From a gamma proteobacterium SS-5 (GTDB lineage Bacteria; Pseudomonadota; Gammaproteobacteria; Chromatiales; Chromatiaceae), in assembly GCA_009497875.2 (NCBI GenBank), contig CP032508.2, forward strand, positions 1,984,001 through 2,048,000: a stretch of 64,000 bases of DNA, given 5' to 3'. Shown here one piece after another: positions 17,229 to 29,958 of the stretch. The translations under genes and the position numbers were made by a program. How positions within the stretch are numbered: position 1 is the first letter of the stretch; each line of letters starts with the position of its first letter. Under the pieces are notes generated by a model. It did not search any database and was not told the DNA's origin. It worked only from the letters and a program-made list of their open reading frames with translations.

Positions 17229-18217
17229 CCGATTTTCTTCCTTGGCAACAGGCCCAATGGCGACAATTGCAGCAGGCCCGGGGGCAGGGGCGCATTCCCC
17301 ATGCCCTGTTGCTCAGCGGGCCTGCGATGACCGGCAAGCGCCGCTTCGCCCAGGCCTTTGCCGAGGGCCTGCTGTGCCGTACCCCCACGCCCGAGCACCT
17401 AGCCTGTGGTGTCTGCGACAACTGCCAGCTGGTCCGGGCCGGCACCCATTCTGATCTGGTCTTTCTTGAGCCGGAGGAGTCGGGCAAGCAGCTGAAGATC
17501 GGCACCATCCGTGAGTTTATCGGCAGCGAGCCCCTGTCCACTCAAGGTGGCGGCTACAAGCTCTGCATCCTGGACCCGGCCGATGCCCTAAACACCGCCG
17601 CCGCCAATGCCCTGCTCAAGACCCTGGAGGAACCCAGCCCCAGCAGCTTGCTGCTGCTGATCAGCTCGCAGCCTGGTCGGTTGCCGGTCACCATCCGCAG
17701 CCGCTGCCAGCGGCTCGACTTTCCCCTGCCGCAGTACCAAGCGGCGCTGGACTGGCTGGCAGGGCAGGGCAGTGGTGACTGGCCGACCCTGCTGGCGGTG
17801 GCCGCCGGGGCACCGTTGAAGGCCCTGCAGTTGGCGGGGGAAGGGGTGCTGGAGCGGCGCTCGGTTATATTGCAGCAGGTGCTGGGGCTGCTGGAGGGGC
17901 GTGCCGATCCCCTTCAGGTGGCCGAGCAATGGAGCAAGGCGGACGTCCCCCAGCTGCTGGATTGGCTGGCCAGCCTGCTGCTGGACCTGCTGCGCCTGCG
18001 GGTCGATCCGGCCCTGACCACGCCGTTCAACCCCGACATGCGCCAGGCCCTGGTGCAACTGGCCCCGCGCCGCAGCGAGCGGGATTGGCACGAACTGGCC
18101 CAGGAGTTGATTCAACTGCGCAAGTCGATTACCTCTCAGCTGAACTTGCAGTTACAATTGGAACGATTATCGATCGGCCTGGCCGCTGCGGCGGCCCACA
18201 CAAGGGGAGGGCGCTGA
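17225..18217 (+). CDS. holB: DNA polymerase III delta' subunit
   Basis: A 330-residue AAA+ clamp-loader subunit. The N-terminus has QWRQLQQARGQGRIPHALLL and a degenerate P-loop region (SGPAMTGKRRF). A zinc-binding set of four Cys lies in LCRTPTPEHLACGVCDNC. LNTAAANALLKTLEEP and SRCQRLDFPLP are typical of HolB. It helps load the beta clamp at the replication fork. It is coupled to tmk (ATGA) and followed three bases later by a PilZ gene. Confidence 0.96.
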   Translation: MTDFLPWQQAQWRQLQQARGQGRIPHALLLSGPAMTGKRRFAQAFAEGLLCRTPTPEHLACGVCDNCQLVRAGTHSDLVFLEPEESGKQLKIGTIREFIGSEPLSTQGGGYKLCILDPADALNTAAANALLKTLEEPSPSSLLLLISSQPGRLPVTIRSRCQRLDFPLPQYQAALDWLAGQGSGDWPTLLAVAAGAPLKALQLAGEGVLERRSVILQQVLGLLEGRADPLQVAEQWSKADVPQLLDWLASLLLDLLRLRVDPALTTPFNPDMRQALVQLAPRRSERDWHELAQELIQLRKSITSQLNLQLQLERLSIGLAAAAAHTRGGR

Positions 18218-18220
18218 ACC

Positions 18221-18571
18221 ATGAGTATGCCGGGAGGCCAAAAGGGGATACTGTCTCTGAGCATCAAGGACAAGAATGCCCTGTACGCGGCCTATATGCC
18301 CTTCGTCAAGAACGGTGGCCTGTTCATTCCCACCACCAAACGCTATCAGTTGGGCGAGGAGGTGTTCATGCTCCTGTCCCTGATGGAAGAAACCGAGCGC
18401 ATCCCGGTGGCGGGCAAGGTGGTCTGGATCACCCCGGTGGGTGCCGAGGGCAACCGCTCCCACGGCATTGGGGTGCAGTTTGGCGAGCAGGACGAGGGCA
18501 ACGCCCGCAACAAGATCGAAGGCTACCTGGCCGGTGCCCTGCAGGCCGATCGGCCGACGCACACCATGTAA
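18221..18571 (+). CDS. pilZ: PilZ-domain type IV pilus assembly protein
   Basis: A 116-residue single-domain PilZ protein located directly behind holB, as in Pseudomonas and Xanthomonas. ILSLSIKDKNALYAAYMPFV, NGGLFIPTTKRYQLGEEVF and GIGVQFGEQ match the family. The RxxxR and D/NxSxxG c-di-GMP binding motifs are not present in the usual positions, as is typical for this pilus-related subgroup. It probably works with PilB/FimX-type partners in twitching motility. Confidence 0.92.
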   Translation: MSMPGGQKGILSLSIKDKNALYAAYMPFVKNGGLFIPTTKRYQLGEEVFMLLSLMEETERIPVAGKVVWITPVGAEGNRSHGIGVQFGEQDEGNARNKIEGYLAGALQADRPTHTM

Positions 18572-19111
18572 AGTTTGAAGGTAAGTACTCAGGCCATTAG
18601 GCCCCTCACCCCTTTGAATAAACGACTGTAGGGATGTCTCAGGTGGAACAGCTGTGGAAACTACCTCAGCCCTTGGCGACCGGTTATTGCCCCTAACCGA
18701 AGGGGGTTTAATGGGTAGAGAATTGACCTCCCCCTTTGCAAAAGGGGGATTGAGGGGGATTCTGGCTGAAGAAATCCCCCCTACCCCCCTTTGTAAAGGG
18801 GGGAATTAGTTGACCTCCCCCTTTGCAAAAGGGGGATTGAGGGGGATTCTGGCTGAAGAAATCCCCCCTACCCCCCTTTGCAAAGGGGGGAATTAGTTGA
18901 CATCCCCCTTTGCAAAGGGGGGAATTAGATGCTCTGTCCTTAGAGATGAGAGTGGGCGAGTAGTTACGTTTGAAGTTTGAAGGTGACGCCTTGCCCCCTC
19001 TCCCCAACACATCTCTCCAAGGGGCGAGGGGCTTAACCGCCTAATTTTTGTAATCTTTGCGTTCTTTGCGTCTCCTTTGCGCTCTTTGCGTTCCTGTTTT
19101 AGGTAAATCCC
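18572..19111. other. repeat-filled intergenic region pilZ-tatD
   Basis: A 540-bp gap inside an otherwise compact operon. It holds the 87-bp tandem repeat (18723-18930), AAGTTTGAAGTTTGAAG-type sequence (18965-18985) and a TTTGCGTTCTTTGCG stretch (19050-19095) related to the purine-rich half of the 110-bp unit. No gene seen. Confidence 0.6.
18723..18930. repeat. 87-bp tandem repeat, G/C-tract family
   Basis: Unit starts at 18723, 18810 and 18897 give an exact 87-bp period: two full copies and a partial third. Each unit begins TTGACCTCCCCCTTTGCAAA and contains opposing C-tract and G-tract blocks that can fold back on themselves. Related single copies occur at 2319-2444 and 27436-27483. Confidence 0.9.
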
Positions 19112-19912
19112 ATGTTCACTGATTCCCACTGCCACCTCGATCGGGTCGATCTCAGGCCCTATGGCGGCGATTTCTCCATCTTTCTGCAGCAGACCCGCGC
19201 CGCTGGGGTAGGGCGCATGCTTTGCGCCGGTATTGATCTGGACCGCTATCCGGGCATGTTGGACCTGGTGGAGGGCAGGGAGGATATCTTCATCTCCGTC
19301 GGGGTACACCCCAACGAGCCCGACCGGCGCACGCCGGAGCCTGAGGAGTTGGTGGAACTGGCCCGTCATGGGCAGAATGTCGCCATCGGCGAGACCGGGC
19401 TGGATTACTTCCATAGCAAGGGCGATCTGGACTGGCAGCAGCAGCGCTTTCGTAACCACATCCGCGCCGCCAAACTCTGCGCCAAGCCGTTGATCATCCA
19501 CACCCGCGAGGCCCGTGAGGACACCATAAGAATCATGCGCGAGGAGGGCGCGGAGCAGGTCGGCGGGGTGATGCACTGCTTCACCGAGAACTGGGCGATG
19601 GCCGAGCAGGCGCTGGAGATGGGCTTTTACATCTCCTTCTCCGGCATAGTCACCTTCAAGACCGCCGAGGACCTGCGCGAAACCGCCAAGCGCGTACCCC
19701 TGGAGCGCATCCTGATCGAGACCGACTGTCCCTACCTGGCCCCCGTACCCCACCGTGGCAAGCCTAACGAACCCAAATACGTCGCCCTGGTCGCCCAATG
19801 CCTGGCGGACCTGAGACAAATGCCCCTGCAAGACATGATGGAGCAGACTAATCAGAATTTTGACAGGCTGTTTTTAAACTTTTTTATTTGTGCGTCTTCA
19901 AATGGGCCTTGA
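19112..19912 (+). CDS. tatD: TatD-family metal-dependent deoxyribonuclease
   Basis: A 266-residue TIM-barrel hydrolase (3'-5' DNase/RNase or related activity). Metal ligands are visible in DSHCHLD, GETGLDYF, IIHTREA, MHCF and ETDCPYLAP. It is the last gene of the tmk-holB-pilZ-tatD set. The usual ending TxxNFxRLF is present as TNQNFDRLF, but then runs on as LNFFICASSNGP and overlaps the convergent pap gene by 29 bases, so the last residues are read from the antisense of pap codons. Confidence 0.95.
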   Translation: MFTDSHCHLDRVDLRPYGGDFSIFLQQTRAAGVGRMLCAGIDLDRYPGMLDLVEGREDIFISVGVHPNEPDRRTPEPEELVELARHGQNVAIGETGLDYFHSKGDLDWQQQRFRNHIRAAKLCAKPLIIHTREAREDTIRIMREEGAEQVGGVMHCFTENWAMAEQALEMGFYISFSGIVTFKTAEDLRETAKRVPLERILIETDCPYLAPVPHRGKPNEPKYVALVAQCLADLRQMPLQDMMEQTNQNFDRLFLNFFICASSNGP

Positions 19913-21395
19913 GATGGCTGCAGATCTGTCTCAACACCTCGACCCTGGCGTATTTCTTGTCATTGCCCGGCACTATGATCCAGGGGGCCAGGTTGGTGCT
20001 GGTACGCACCACCATCTCGTTCACCGCGTGCTTGTATTCGTCCCATTTCTCCCGGTTGCGCCAGTCTTCCTCGGTGATCTTGTGGGCCTTGTAGGGTATC
20101 TTTTCCCGTTCCTTGAAGCGGCGTAGCTGTTCATCCTTGTCGATGTGCAGCCAGAACTTCAGCACCAGGGCACCGTTATCGATCAACTGGCCCTCAAAAT
20201 CATTGATTTCGTTATAGGCCCGGCGCCACTCGTGCTCGCTGGCAAAGCCCTCGACCCGCTCCACCAGTACCCGGCCATACCAGGAGCGGTCGAAGATACT
20301 GACCCGACCGGCAGCGGGCACATGCCGCCAGAAACGCCACAGATACTGATGTTCGCGTTCCTCGTCATTGGGCGCGGCGATGGAGATATAGCGGTAGAGG
20401 CGGGCATCAATGGCGCTGGTAAAGCGGCGGATGGCCCCGCCCTTGCCGCCGGCATCCCAGCCCTCGAACACCAGTACCGTTGCCAGCTTACGATTGTAGG
20501 CCTCCCATACCAGTTCGTTGGCCTCTTCCTGCAGGGCCTCCAGTTGCTTGCGGTAGTCGTCCCGATCCAGGCCTTTGCTCAGATCGATGCGATCCAGGAT
20601 CGTCGTCTGGGCCTCGGCGGAGAGTGGGGCATCCGGCTCGGCGTTGGGGTTGTCTTCGCTGTTAATCTGGCAGTTGTTCTGGCGCAGGGCCATGTGTTTG
20701 CGGGCCACGGTGAGCAGGGTGCGGGCGGTGGTCAGGTCACGGTAGCGGTTGTCGCTGGCCTCGACGATGTACCAGGGGGCAAAGCCGTAATCGGTATGCC
20801 GGATCAGCCGCTCGGCAATCCTTTCATAGTCCTCATAATGCTGGCTGAATTGCTTCTTTTTGGGCAGCATTTTCCAGCGGCTGCGATCGTCCCGGGAGAG
20901 ATCCTTGAGACGCTTGCGCTGGTCCTTTTCCGACATGTGGTACCAGAACTTGAGTATTAAAGCGCCGTCTTCGCTAAGCATACGCTCGATGCCGGCAATG
21001 CGGCGAAATTCCGCGCTCAGGCGCTCATCATCCCAGTTGCCCAACACCCGTTCTTCGATCAGCTTCTGATACCAACCGCCAAAGAAGATGGCGATCTCAC
21101 CGGAACCGGGCAGATTGCGCCAAAAGCGCCAGAAGCGCGGGTGATCCCGTTCTTCATCGGACTCCTGCCAAAAGGCGTAGGTGGCAATGCCACGGGCATC
21201 CATCCACTCATTCAGACGATTGACCACCTCACCCTTGCCGGCCCCTTCAACGCCGGTGATGATCACAATGATGCGGCTTTTACCGCTCTCCTTGAGTTCC
21301 CGCTGCATGGCCAGCAGCTCGGTGCGCAGGTCCACTTCCTGCTGTTTGAAATCGGATTTACTGACCTTGCGCTGGAGTTTTGCTGCTTCAAACAT
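19884..21395 (-). CDS. pap: polyphosphate:AMP phosphotransferase (tandem PPK2)
   Basis: A 503-residue protein with two PPK2 domains, the class that makes ADP from AMP using polyphosphate. Domain 1 has the P-loop GVEGAGKGE (about 48-56) and lid region WQESDEERDHPRFWRFW. Domain 2 has GWDAGGKGGAIRR (about 310), DEEREHQYLWRFWRHVP and DRSWYGRVLVERVEGF. The second domain keeps the stronger catalytic signature. It would serve energy or phosphate storage metabolism in the cytosol. GAGGAA precedes the ATG by eight bases. It is convergent with tatD and its 3' end overlaps it. Confidence 0.94.
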   Translation of the reverse strand: MFEAAKLQRKVSKSDFKQQEVDLRTELLAMQRELKESGKSRIIVIITGVEGAGKGEVVNRLNEWMDARGIATYAFWQESDEERDHPRFWRFWRNLPGSGEIAIFFGGWYQKLIEERVLGNWDDERLSAEFRRIAGIERMLSEDGALILKFWYHMSEKDQRKRLKDLSRDDRSRWKMLPKKKQFSQHYEDYERIAERLIRHTDYGFAPWYIVEASDNRYRDLTTARTLLTVARKHMALRQNNCQINSEDNPNAEPDAPLSAEAQTTILDRIDLSKGLDRDDYRKQLEALQEEANELVWEAYNRKLATVLVFEGWDAGGKGGAIRRFTSAIDARLYRYISIAAPNDEEREHQYLWRFWRHVPAAGRVSIFDRSWYGRVLVERVEGFASEHEWRRAYNEINDFEGQLIDNGALVLKFWLHIDKDEQLRRFKEREKIPYKAHKITEEDWRNREKWDEYKHAVNEMVVRTSTNLAPWIIVPGNDKKYARVEVLRQICSHLKAHLKTHK

Positions 21396-21547
21396 CGGCT
21401 GGGTTCCTCATCGGCGGTTGGCTGTCGGGGGCAAGGCCTTGCCCTGCTGTGTCATGGGCATGTAATAGTAGCCCCTAAGTCTGCTTGGAACAAAATAAAA
21501 CGGCCTTCCCGAAGGCATCTGTGTTGGGCTGTTCCGAGGCGTGTCGT

Positions 21548-21613
21548 TTACTGTGAAAGTCGTGAAGCGCTCGTTTGCTCTCCCTCCCCCGGGAGGCGAC
21601 TGCATGGCCACCG
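21548..21613 (+). repeat. ACTGTGAAAGTCG-family repeat, copy 2
   Basis: TTACTGTGAAAGTCGTGAAG, CGCTCGTTTGCTCTCCCTCC and GGGAGGCGACTGCATGGCCA, in the same orientation as the copies at 16441 and 56231. It lies in the gap between pap and trxB. Confidence 0.85.
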
Positions 21614-21642
21614 CCCCACACCTAGCTCAGATAGGTGTGGGG
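21614..21642. terminator. perfect 11-bp hairpin between trxB and pap
   Basis: CCCCACACCTA and TAGGTGTGGGG form a perfect 11-bp stem with a seven-base loop, 72 bp downstream of the trxB stop. No U-tract follows on either strand, so factor-independent termination is uncertain. The rest of the 318-bp gap holds only the repeat copy and no gene. Confidence 0.4.
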
Positions 21643-21713
21643 TCGCCCCATGATCCTTAGGTTGTTCATGGCCAGGCCCCATGTCTGCGCCGGGCCGAAT
21701 GGGAAAGGCGGCG

Positions 21714-25387
<3,674 letters not shown>

Positions 25388-25475
25388 GCGGCCAGCGGTC
25401 AGCGGTCAGCTATCAGTCATCAGCAGCTGAAGGCTGGCAGCTGGCCGCTGATAGCTGTGAACCTTCTATCGAGGA
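25388..25475. repeat. inverted repeat between ftsK and lolA
   Basis: GCGGTCAGCTATCAG is mirrored by CTGGCCGCTGATAGCTG around GGCTGGCAGCTGG, making a long imperfect stem-loop immediately before the lolA ribosome site. Confidence 0.55.
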
Positions 25476-25481
25476 CAACCC

Positions 25482-26096
25482 ATGCGTGGTCTGATTATCC
25501 TGTTTTTGCTTATCCTCAGCCTGGAGGCCCAGGCCGATGGCATTGCCGATCTCAAGGCCTTTATCGCCGGTCTTACGACGTTTCAGGCGGATTTTGTGCA
25601 GACCGTGCGCCAGGGCCGCAAGGAGCAGCGCGAAAGCGGCGTGCTCACCCTGAAGCGGCCCACCCGCTTCCGCTGGGACTACCTCAAGCCCCATCCGCAC
25701 ATGGTGCTGGCCGATGGCTTTCACGTCTGGGTGTATGACAAGGAGCTGGAACAGGCCTCGCGCCAGCCGCAGAAAAAGGCCGTGTCCGGCACCCCGGCCC
25801 AGGTGCTCACCGGCGATGTGCCGGTGGAGCAGACCTTTGTTATCAGCGCCTTGCCCGGTCAGGGCGATCTCAGCTGGGTCAGGCTGGTGCCACGGGACAA
25901 GGACAGCCAGTACGACTACATCAAGGTGGCCCTGCGTGACAGGCAACTGGCGCGTATGGACATAGTCGATAAGCTGGGGCAGACCACGGAGATCGAATTT
26001 GCCAAGATCAGGCGCAACCCCGAGGTGCCCTGGGACTTCTTCATCTTCGAGGTACCCAAGGGCGTGGACCTGATCGACGATCAGTCCGAGGAATAG
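25482..26096 (+). CDS. lolA: outer-membrane lipoprotein carrier LolA
   Basis: A 204-residue periplasmic chaperone that carries lipoproteins from LolCDE to LolB. A signal peptide (1-18, ending LEAQA before DGIA) is followed by [25 protein letters not shown] and [15 protein letters not shown], the LolA core. GAGGA precedes the start. rarA begins two bases after its stop. Confidence 0.95.
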   Translation: MRGLIILFLLILSLEAQADGIADLKAFIAGLTTFQADFVQTVRQGRKEQRESGVLTLKRPTRFRWDYLKPHPHMVLADGFHVWVYDKELEQASRQPQKKAVSGTPAQVLTGDVPVEQTFVISALPGQGDLSWVRLVPRDKDSQYDYIKVALRDRQLARMDIVDKLGQTTEIEFAKIRRNPEVPWDFFIFEVPKGVDLIDDQSEE

Positions 26097-26098
26097 GC

Positions 26099-27433
26099 AT
26101 GTCGCCCGCAGACGGCGACCTGTTTGCCGCTCAGGCGCAGCCGGACCGACCCCTGGCCGATCGTATGCGCCCGGTCAGCCTGACCCAGTTCATCGGTCAG
26201 GAGCACCTGCTCGGGCCGGACAAGCCCCTGCGTCAGGCCATAGAGTCCGGCCGCCTGCACTCGATGATCTTCTGGGGCCCGCCGGGCACCGGCAAGACCA
26301 CCCTGGCGCATATCATCGCCCAGCAGTGCAACGCCGCCTTCCTCAGCCTCTCTGCGGTACTCGCCGGGGTCAGGGAGATCCGTCAGGCGGTGGAGCAGGC
26401 CCGGCAGACGCGCCAGGCCAGCCAGCGCGCCACCGTGCTCTTCATCGACGAGGTACACCGCTTCAACAAGGCGCAGCAGGATGCCTTTCTGCCCCATGTC
26501 GAGGATGGCACCCTGGTGTTTGTTGGTGCCACCACGGAAAACCCCTCCTTTGAGCTGAACAATGCCCTGCTTTCCCGCGCCCGGGTCTATACCCTCAAGC
26601 CCCTCGACAGCGAGACCCTGACGCGCATCCTGGGCAACGCCCTGGAACGGGAACAGGGCCTGAACGGCCGCCTGCAGGCTGATCCGGCGCAGCTTCGGCT
26701 GATCGCCGAGGCGGCCGATGGCGATGCCCGTCGGGCGCTGAACCTGCTGGAGATCTGCAATGATTTGAGCGAGGACGGACGGCTGCGCAACGCGGTGGTA
26801 GAGGAGGTGTCCAGCGGCCAGCTGCGCCGCTTCGACAAGGGCGGCGACCTGTTCTACGACCAGATCTCCGCCCTGCACAAGTCCGTGCGCGGCTCCTCGC
26901 CCGATGGGGCGCTGTACTGGTTCTGCCGCATGATCGATGGCGGCTGCGACCCCCTCTATATCGCCCGCCGCATCCTGCGCATGGCCAGCGAGGACATAGG
27001 CAACGCCGACCCCCGCGCCCTGCAGATCGCCCTGGATGCCTGGGATGTGCAGCAGCGCCTGGGCAGCCCCGAGGGCGAACTGGCCCTGGCCCAGGCCCTG
27101 GTCTATCTGGCCTGCGCCGCCAAGAGCAACGCCGTCTATCTGGCCTACAAGGCGGCCATGCAGGATGCCCGTCAATCGGGCAGCCTGGAGGTGCCGATCC
27201 ACCTGCGCAACGCCCCCACCAGGCTGATGAAGGAGCTGGGCCACGGCAAGGCCTACCGCTACGCCCACGACGAACCCGAGGCCTACGCCGCCGGCGAGAC
27301 CTACTTCCCCGAGGGGCACCCCCAGCCCAGGTACTACCAGCCGGTAAACCGCGGCCTGGAGATCAAGATCGGCGAAAAGCTGGTCCATCTGCGGCAGTTG
27401 GATGAGCAGAAAAAGGGGAAGTTTGAGGTTTGA
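26099..27433 (+). CDS. rarA: replication-associated recombination protein RarA (MgsA)
   Basis: A 444-residue AAA+ ATPase acting at stalled forks. [20 protein letters not shown], Walker [13 protein letters not shown], Walker [16 protein letters not shown] and [12 protein letters not shown] are diagnostic. The C-terminal tetramerisation part contains [18 protein letters not shown]. The ending KKGKFEV is encoded in a GTTTGAGGTTTGA stretch that matches the genome's AAGTTTGAAGTTTGAAG repeat, so the stop codon lies within repeat sequence. Confidence 0.97.
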   Translation: MSPADGDLFAAQAQPDRPLADRMRPVSLTQFIGQEHLLGPDKPLRQAIESGRLHSMIFWGPPGTGKTTLAHIIAQQCNAAFLSLSAVLAGVREIRQAVEQARQTRQASQRATVLFIDEVHRFNKAQQDAFLPHVEDGTLVFVGATTENPSFELNNALLSRARVYTLKPLDSETLTRILGNALEREQGLNGRLQADPAQLRLIAEAADGDARRALNLLEICNDLSEDGRLRNAVVEEVSSGQLRRFDKGGDLFYDQISALHKSVRGSSPDGALYWFCRMIDGGCDPLYIARRILRMASEDIGNADPRALQIALDAWDVQQRLGSPEGELALAQALVYLACAAKSNAVYLAYKAAMQDARQSGSLEVPIHLRNAPTRLMKELGHGKAYRYAHDEPEAYAAGETYFPEGHPQPRYYQPVNRGLEIKIGEKLVHLRQLDEQKKGKFEV

Positions 27434-27435
27434 AA

Positions 27436-27700
27436 TTCCCCCCTTTTACAAAGGTGGGCCAGGGGGATTTTGCAAAGGGGGACCTGATTACCCCTGTATC
27501 TCAACCATTATCTCGGCTTGGCTTGCCGGTGGGAGCGGGCTTGCTGGCGATTCCAGCCGCTTGCTGATCGGGGTGGGACAAGTGGGTAATGTTGCCGATA
27601 ATTAACCTGTCGCGCAGCGACGCAAAATTCTGTCTTCCGTCCTCTGTCCTCTGTCTTCAGGCAACGGCATAGGGCGGGCCGCCCTGTGCAAGCCCCTGCT
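27436..27700. repeat. cluster of dispersed repeats downstream of rarA
   Basis: In order: a G/C-tract repeat (27436-27483), CCTGATTACCC plus TCAACCATTAT (27485-27511, seen again near 29690), a REP-like GGGAGCGGGCTTGCTGGCG element (27530-27575) and CGCGCAGCGACGCAAAATTC with CTCTGTCCTCTG (27606-27660). No gene was found. Confidence 0.65.
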
Positions 27701-29668
27701 TCACTTCTCCAGCGGCGTGGCCCCATCCCAGTCCTCCGGGGGTGCCTGTTGCAGCCTCTGGATGCGCGGGATAAATACCTTCGGCAGGGGGTCTTCGGGA
27801 TAGTCCTGCTGGATCTTGCGCCATTGGGCCTCGGCCTCGGACCAGTGTTGCGACAGGTAGGCGTTGAGGGCCTGGTAGGTCATTTCCGTCAGGCTGAGGT
27901 CGTCACAGGGGGTGTAGATCTTGATCGCCTTCTGCTTGCCCTTGACCTTGACCCAGTCCACCGGGCGTATGCCCAGGGCACCATCCAAACGCTTCGCCGT
28001 GGCCTCGGACAGCAGCACCGGGGTGCCGTAGTGCTTGTTTACCCCCTCCAGGCGCGAGGCCAGGTTCACCGTATCGCCCAGGGCGGTGTAGTCGAAGCGG
28101 TCCTCCGAGCCCATGTTGCCGACGATGGCATCGCCGGTATGCACCCCGACGCGCATCTTCAGCCCCGCTGCTCCCATCTCGGCCAGCCGGTCCTGTAGGC
28201 CGAGCAGGCTTTTTTGCATGTCCATTGCCGCCAGGGCACCGTGCTTGGCATGTTCCGGGTCATCCAGGGGCGCGCCCCAGAAGGCCATCACCGCATCGCC
28301 GATGAATTTATCCAGGGTGCCGCCGTGGCGGTGTACCACTCGGGTCATCTCCGTTAGATAGAGGTTCATCACCTCGGCGATCTGCTCCGGGCTGAGCCGT
28401 TCCGACAGGGAGGTAAAACCGGCGATGTCGGAGAACAACAGGGTGAGTTCCTTCTTCTCACCGCCGACCTTGAGGTTGTCCTTGTTGTCGATCATCTTCT
28501 CCACCACCTGGGCGGAGACGTATTTGGAGAAGGCCAGCTTGATCACCTGAGAGCGCTGGCGCTCGCTGACGTAGGAGCTGATGCCTACCCCCAGGTACAT
28601 GATGATGAGCGAGGTCAGGCTGTAGCTGAGGTCGATCCAGATATTGGCCTCGCTCAGCCGCCAATAGGATAGATAGGCCGCAGCCAGCATCAGCACCAGC
28701 ACCAGCAGGGCGCTGCGCAGCACATGAAACCAGATGATCAGGGGCAGGGCGAGCAGTATCACCAGGCTGAAGGTGAGGAGGGTCCAGGGCCGTTCGATGG
28801 GCAGGACTGCCTGGCCCATGAGGGCGTTTTCGATCAGGGTGGCATGGATCTCCACGCCGGAGGTGAGCAGGCCGCTGCTGAGCAGGAAGGGGGTGGCGAA
28901 CATATCCGCCTGGGCCGAGCCGGTCTCCACCCCGCTGCGCACGTCCCGCCCCACCAGCACGATCTGGTCCTTGAAGAAGTCCGGCGGGATCGAGGCATCG
29001 CCATTGAGTACCTGATAATAGGAGATCATGGGAAAGGTGTGGCTCGGCCCCAGGTGGCGAATCCAGGCCCCCTCGGGCACGGCTGGTTCCTCCACGATTC
29101 CCGGCTGCATGCTGATCAGGGTGCGGATTACCTGGCGCCAGAAGGCATCCGGTTGCAGGGGGAATTGACGGATCACCCCATCGCCATCCAGGTTGATGGT
29201 GGCCAGGCCGGTGGCCGCCCCTGCCAGGTTGAACAGGGGCAGGGGATCGACGCGAATCCATTGCCGGGTCATGGCGGTCTCGTGGTAGGCGTGATCCGCC
29301 GCCAGCACCACGGCCCCGAAGGTGTTCTCTATGGCCTCGGCCAGGGCCTTGTCCTGCTCCGGCTCGGAGGCCTCGGGAAACATGATATCGAAGGCCACCA
29401 CGGCGGCCCCGGCCTCCATCAGATTGTCCAGCAGTTGGGCATGCAGGCCGCGCGGCCAGGGCCACTGGTCGCCAATCTGGGCAAAAGAGGCCTCGTCGAT
29501 GCGTACTATGGTGATGGGCAGCAGGGACTTGTGCGGCGCGGCGGCCAGGGTGGCCAGGTCAAACAGCTTGGCCTCCACCAGCTTCCAGCTGGGCACATAG
29601 CTCAGGGCAAGGCTACAGGCCCAGGCGATACCGGCCCAAAGCAGCGCCAACTTGATTCGGTTGCTCAT
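27701..29668 (-). CDS. CHASE2-domain class III adenylate/guanylate cyclase
   Basis: A 655-residue membrane sensor enzyme. An N-terminal signal anchor (7-25) leads to a periplasmic CHASE2 domain (about 30-300, with IVRIDEASFAQIGDQWPWPR and VAFDIMFPE). Three membrane helices follow (about 315-385), then a class III cyclase domain (about 405-590). Metal-binding Asp residues are in LLFSDIAGF and KFIGDAVMAFWG. GDTVNLASRLE and RVGVHTGDAIVGNMG also match. A C-terminal tail of about 65 residues looks like a helical repeat. It probably makes cAMP in response to an unknown periplasmic signal. A cyclic-nucleotide-binding protein is encoded at 62986-63453. Confidence 0.93.
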   Translation of the reverse strand: MSNRIKLALLWAGIAWACSLALSYVPSWKLVEAKLFDLATLAAAPHKSLLPITIVRIDEASFAQIGDQWPWPRGLHAQLLDNLMEAGAAVVAFDIMFPEASEPEQDKALAEAIENTFGAVVLAADHAYHETAMTRQWIRVDPLPLFNLAGAATGLATINLDGDGVIRQFPLQPDAFWRQVIRTLISMQPGIVEEPAVPEGAWIRHLGPSHTFPMISYYQVLNGDASIPPDFFKDQIVLVGRDVRSGVETGSAQADMFATPFLLSSGLLTSGVEIHATLIENALMGQAVLPIERPWTLLTFSLVILLALPLIIWFHVLRSALLVLVLMLAAAYLSYWRLSEANIWIDLSYSLTSLIIMYLGVGISSYVSERQRSQVIKLAFSKYVSAQVVEKMIDNKDNLKVGGEKKELTLLFSDIAGFTSLSERLSPEQIAEVMNLYLTEMTRVVHRHGGTLDKFIGDAVMAFWGAPLDDPEHAKHGALAAMDMQKSLLGLQDRLAEMGAAGLKMRVGVHTGDAIVGNMGSEDRFDYTALGDTVNLASRLEGVNKHYGTPVLLSEATAKRLDGALGIRPVDWVKVKGKQKAIKIYTPCDDLSLTEMTYQALNAYLSQHWSEAEAQWRKIQQDYPEDPLPKVFIPRIQRLQQAPPEDWDGATPLEK

Positions 29669-29786
29669 CTGTAGTGCTTATGTCTTGCCTGATTACCCAT
29701 GCGCCTCAGCCATTATTTTGCTTGTCCCTGACCCCTGGCCACCAGTCTAAGTCCGAGCGCGCCTGAAGGCCACAGGCATGGGGCGG

Positions 29787-29870
29787 CCAAAGCCGTTCAC
29801 TGAGCGGAGCCAAAGCCGTTCACTGAGCGGAGCCAAAGCCGTTCACTGAGCGGAGCCGAAGTGAACGGCC
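29787..29870. repeat. 23-bp tandem repeat, three copies
   Basis: CCAAAGCCGTTCACTGAGCG plus GAG is repeated exactly at 29787, 29810 and 29833, then closes with CCGAAGTGAACGGCC, which is complementary to GCCGTTCACT. It lies in the 290-bp gap between the divergent cyclase and ABC transporter genes, where no other feature was seen. Confidence 0.9.
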
Positions 29871-29958
29871 CAAGCTCCACTCTACCCCAACAGGGCACAG
29901 GCAAAACATCCCGCCCCATGGCGGTACAATGCCCGCTTTTCACAGGAACCCACAACCC

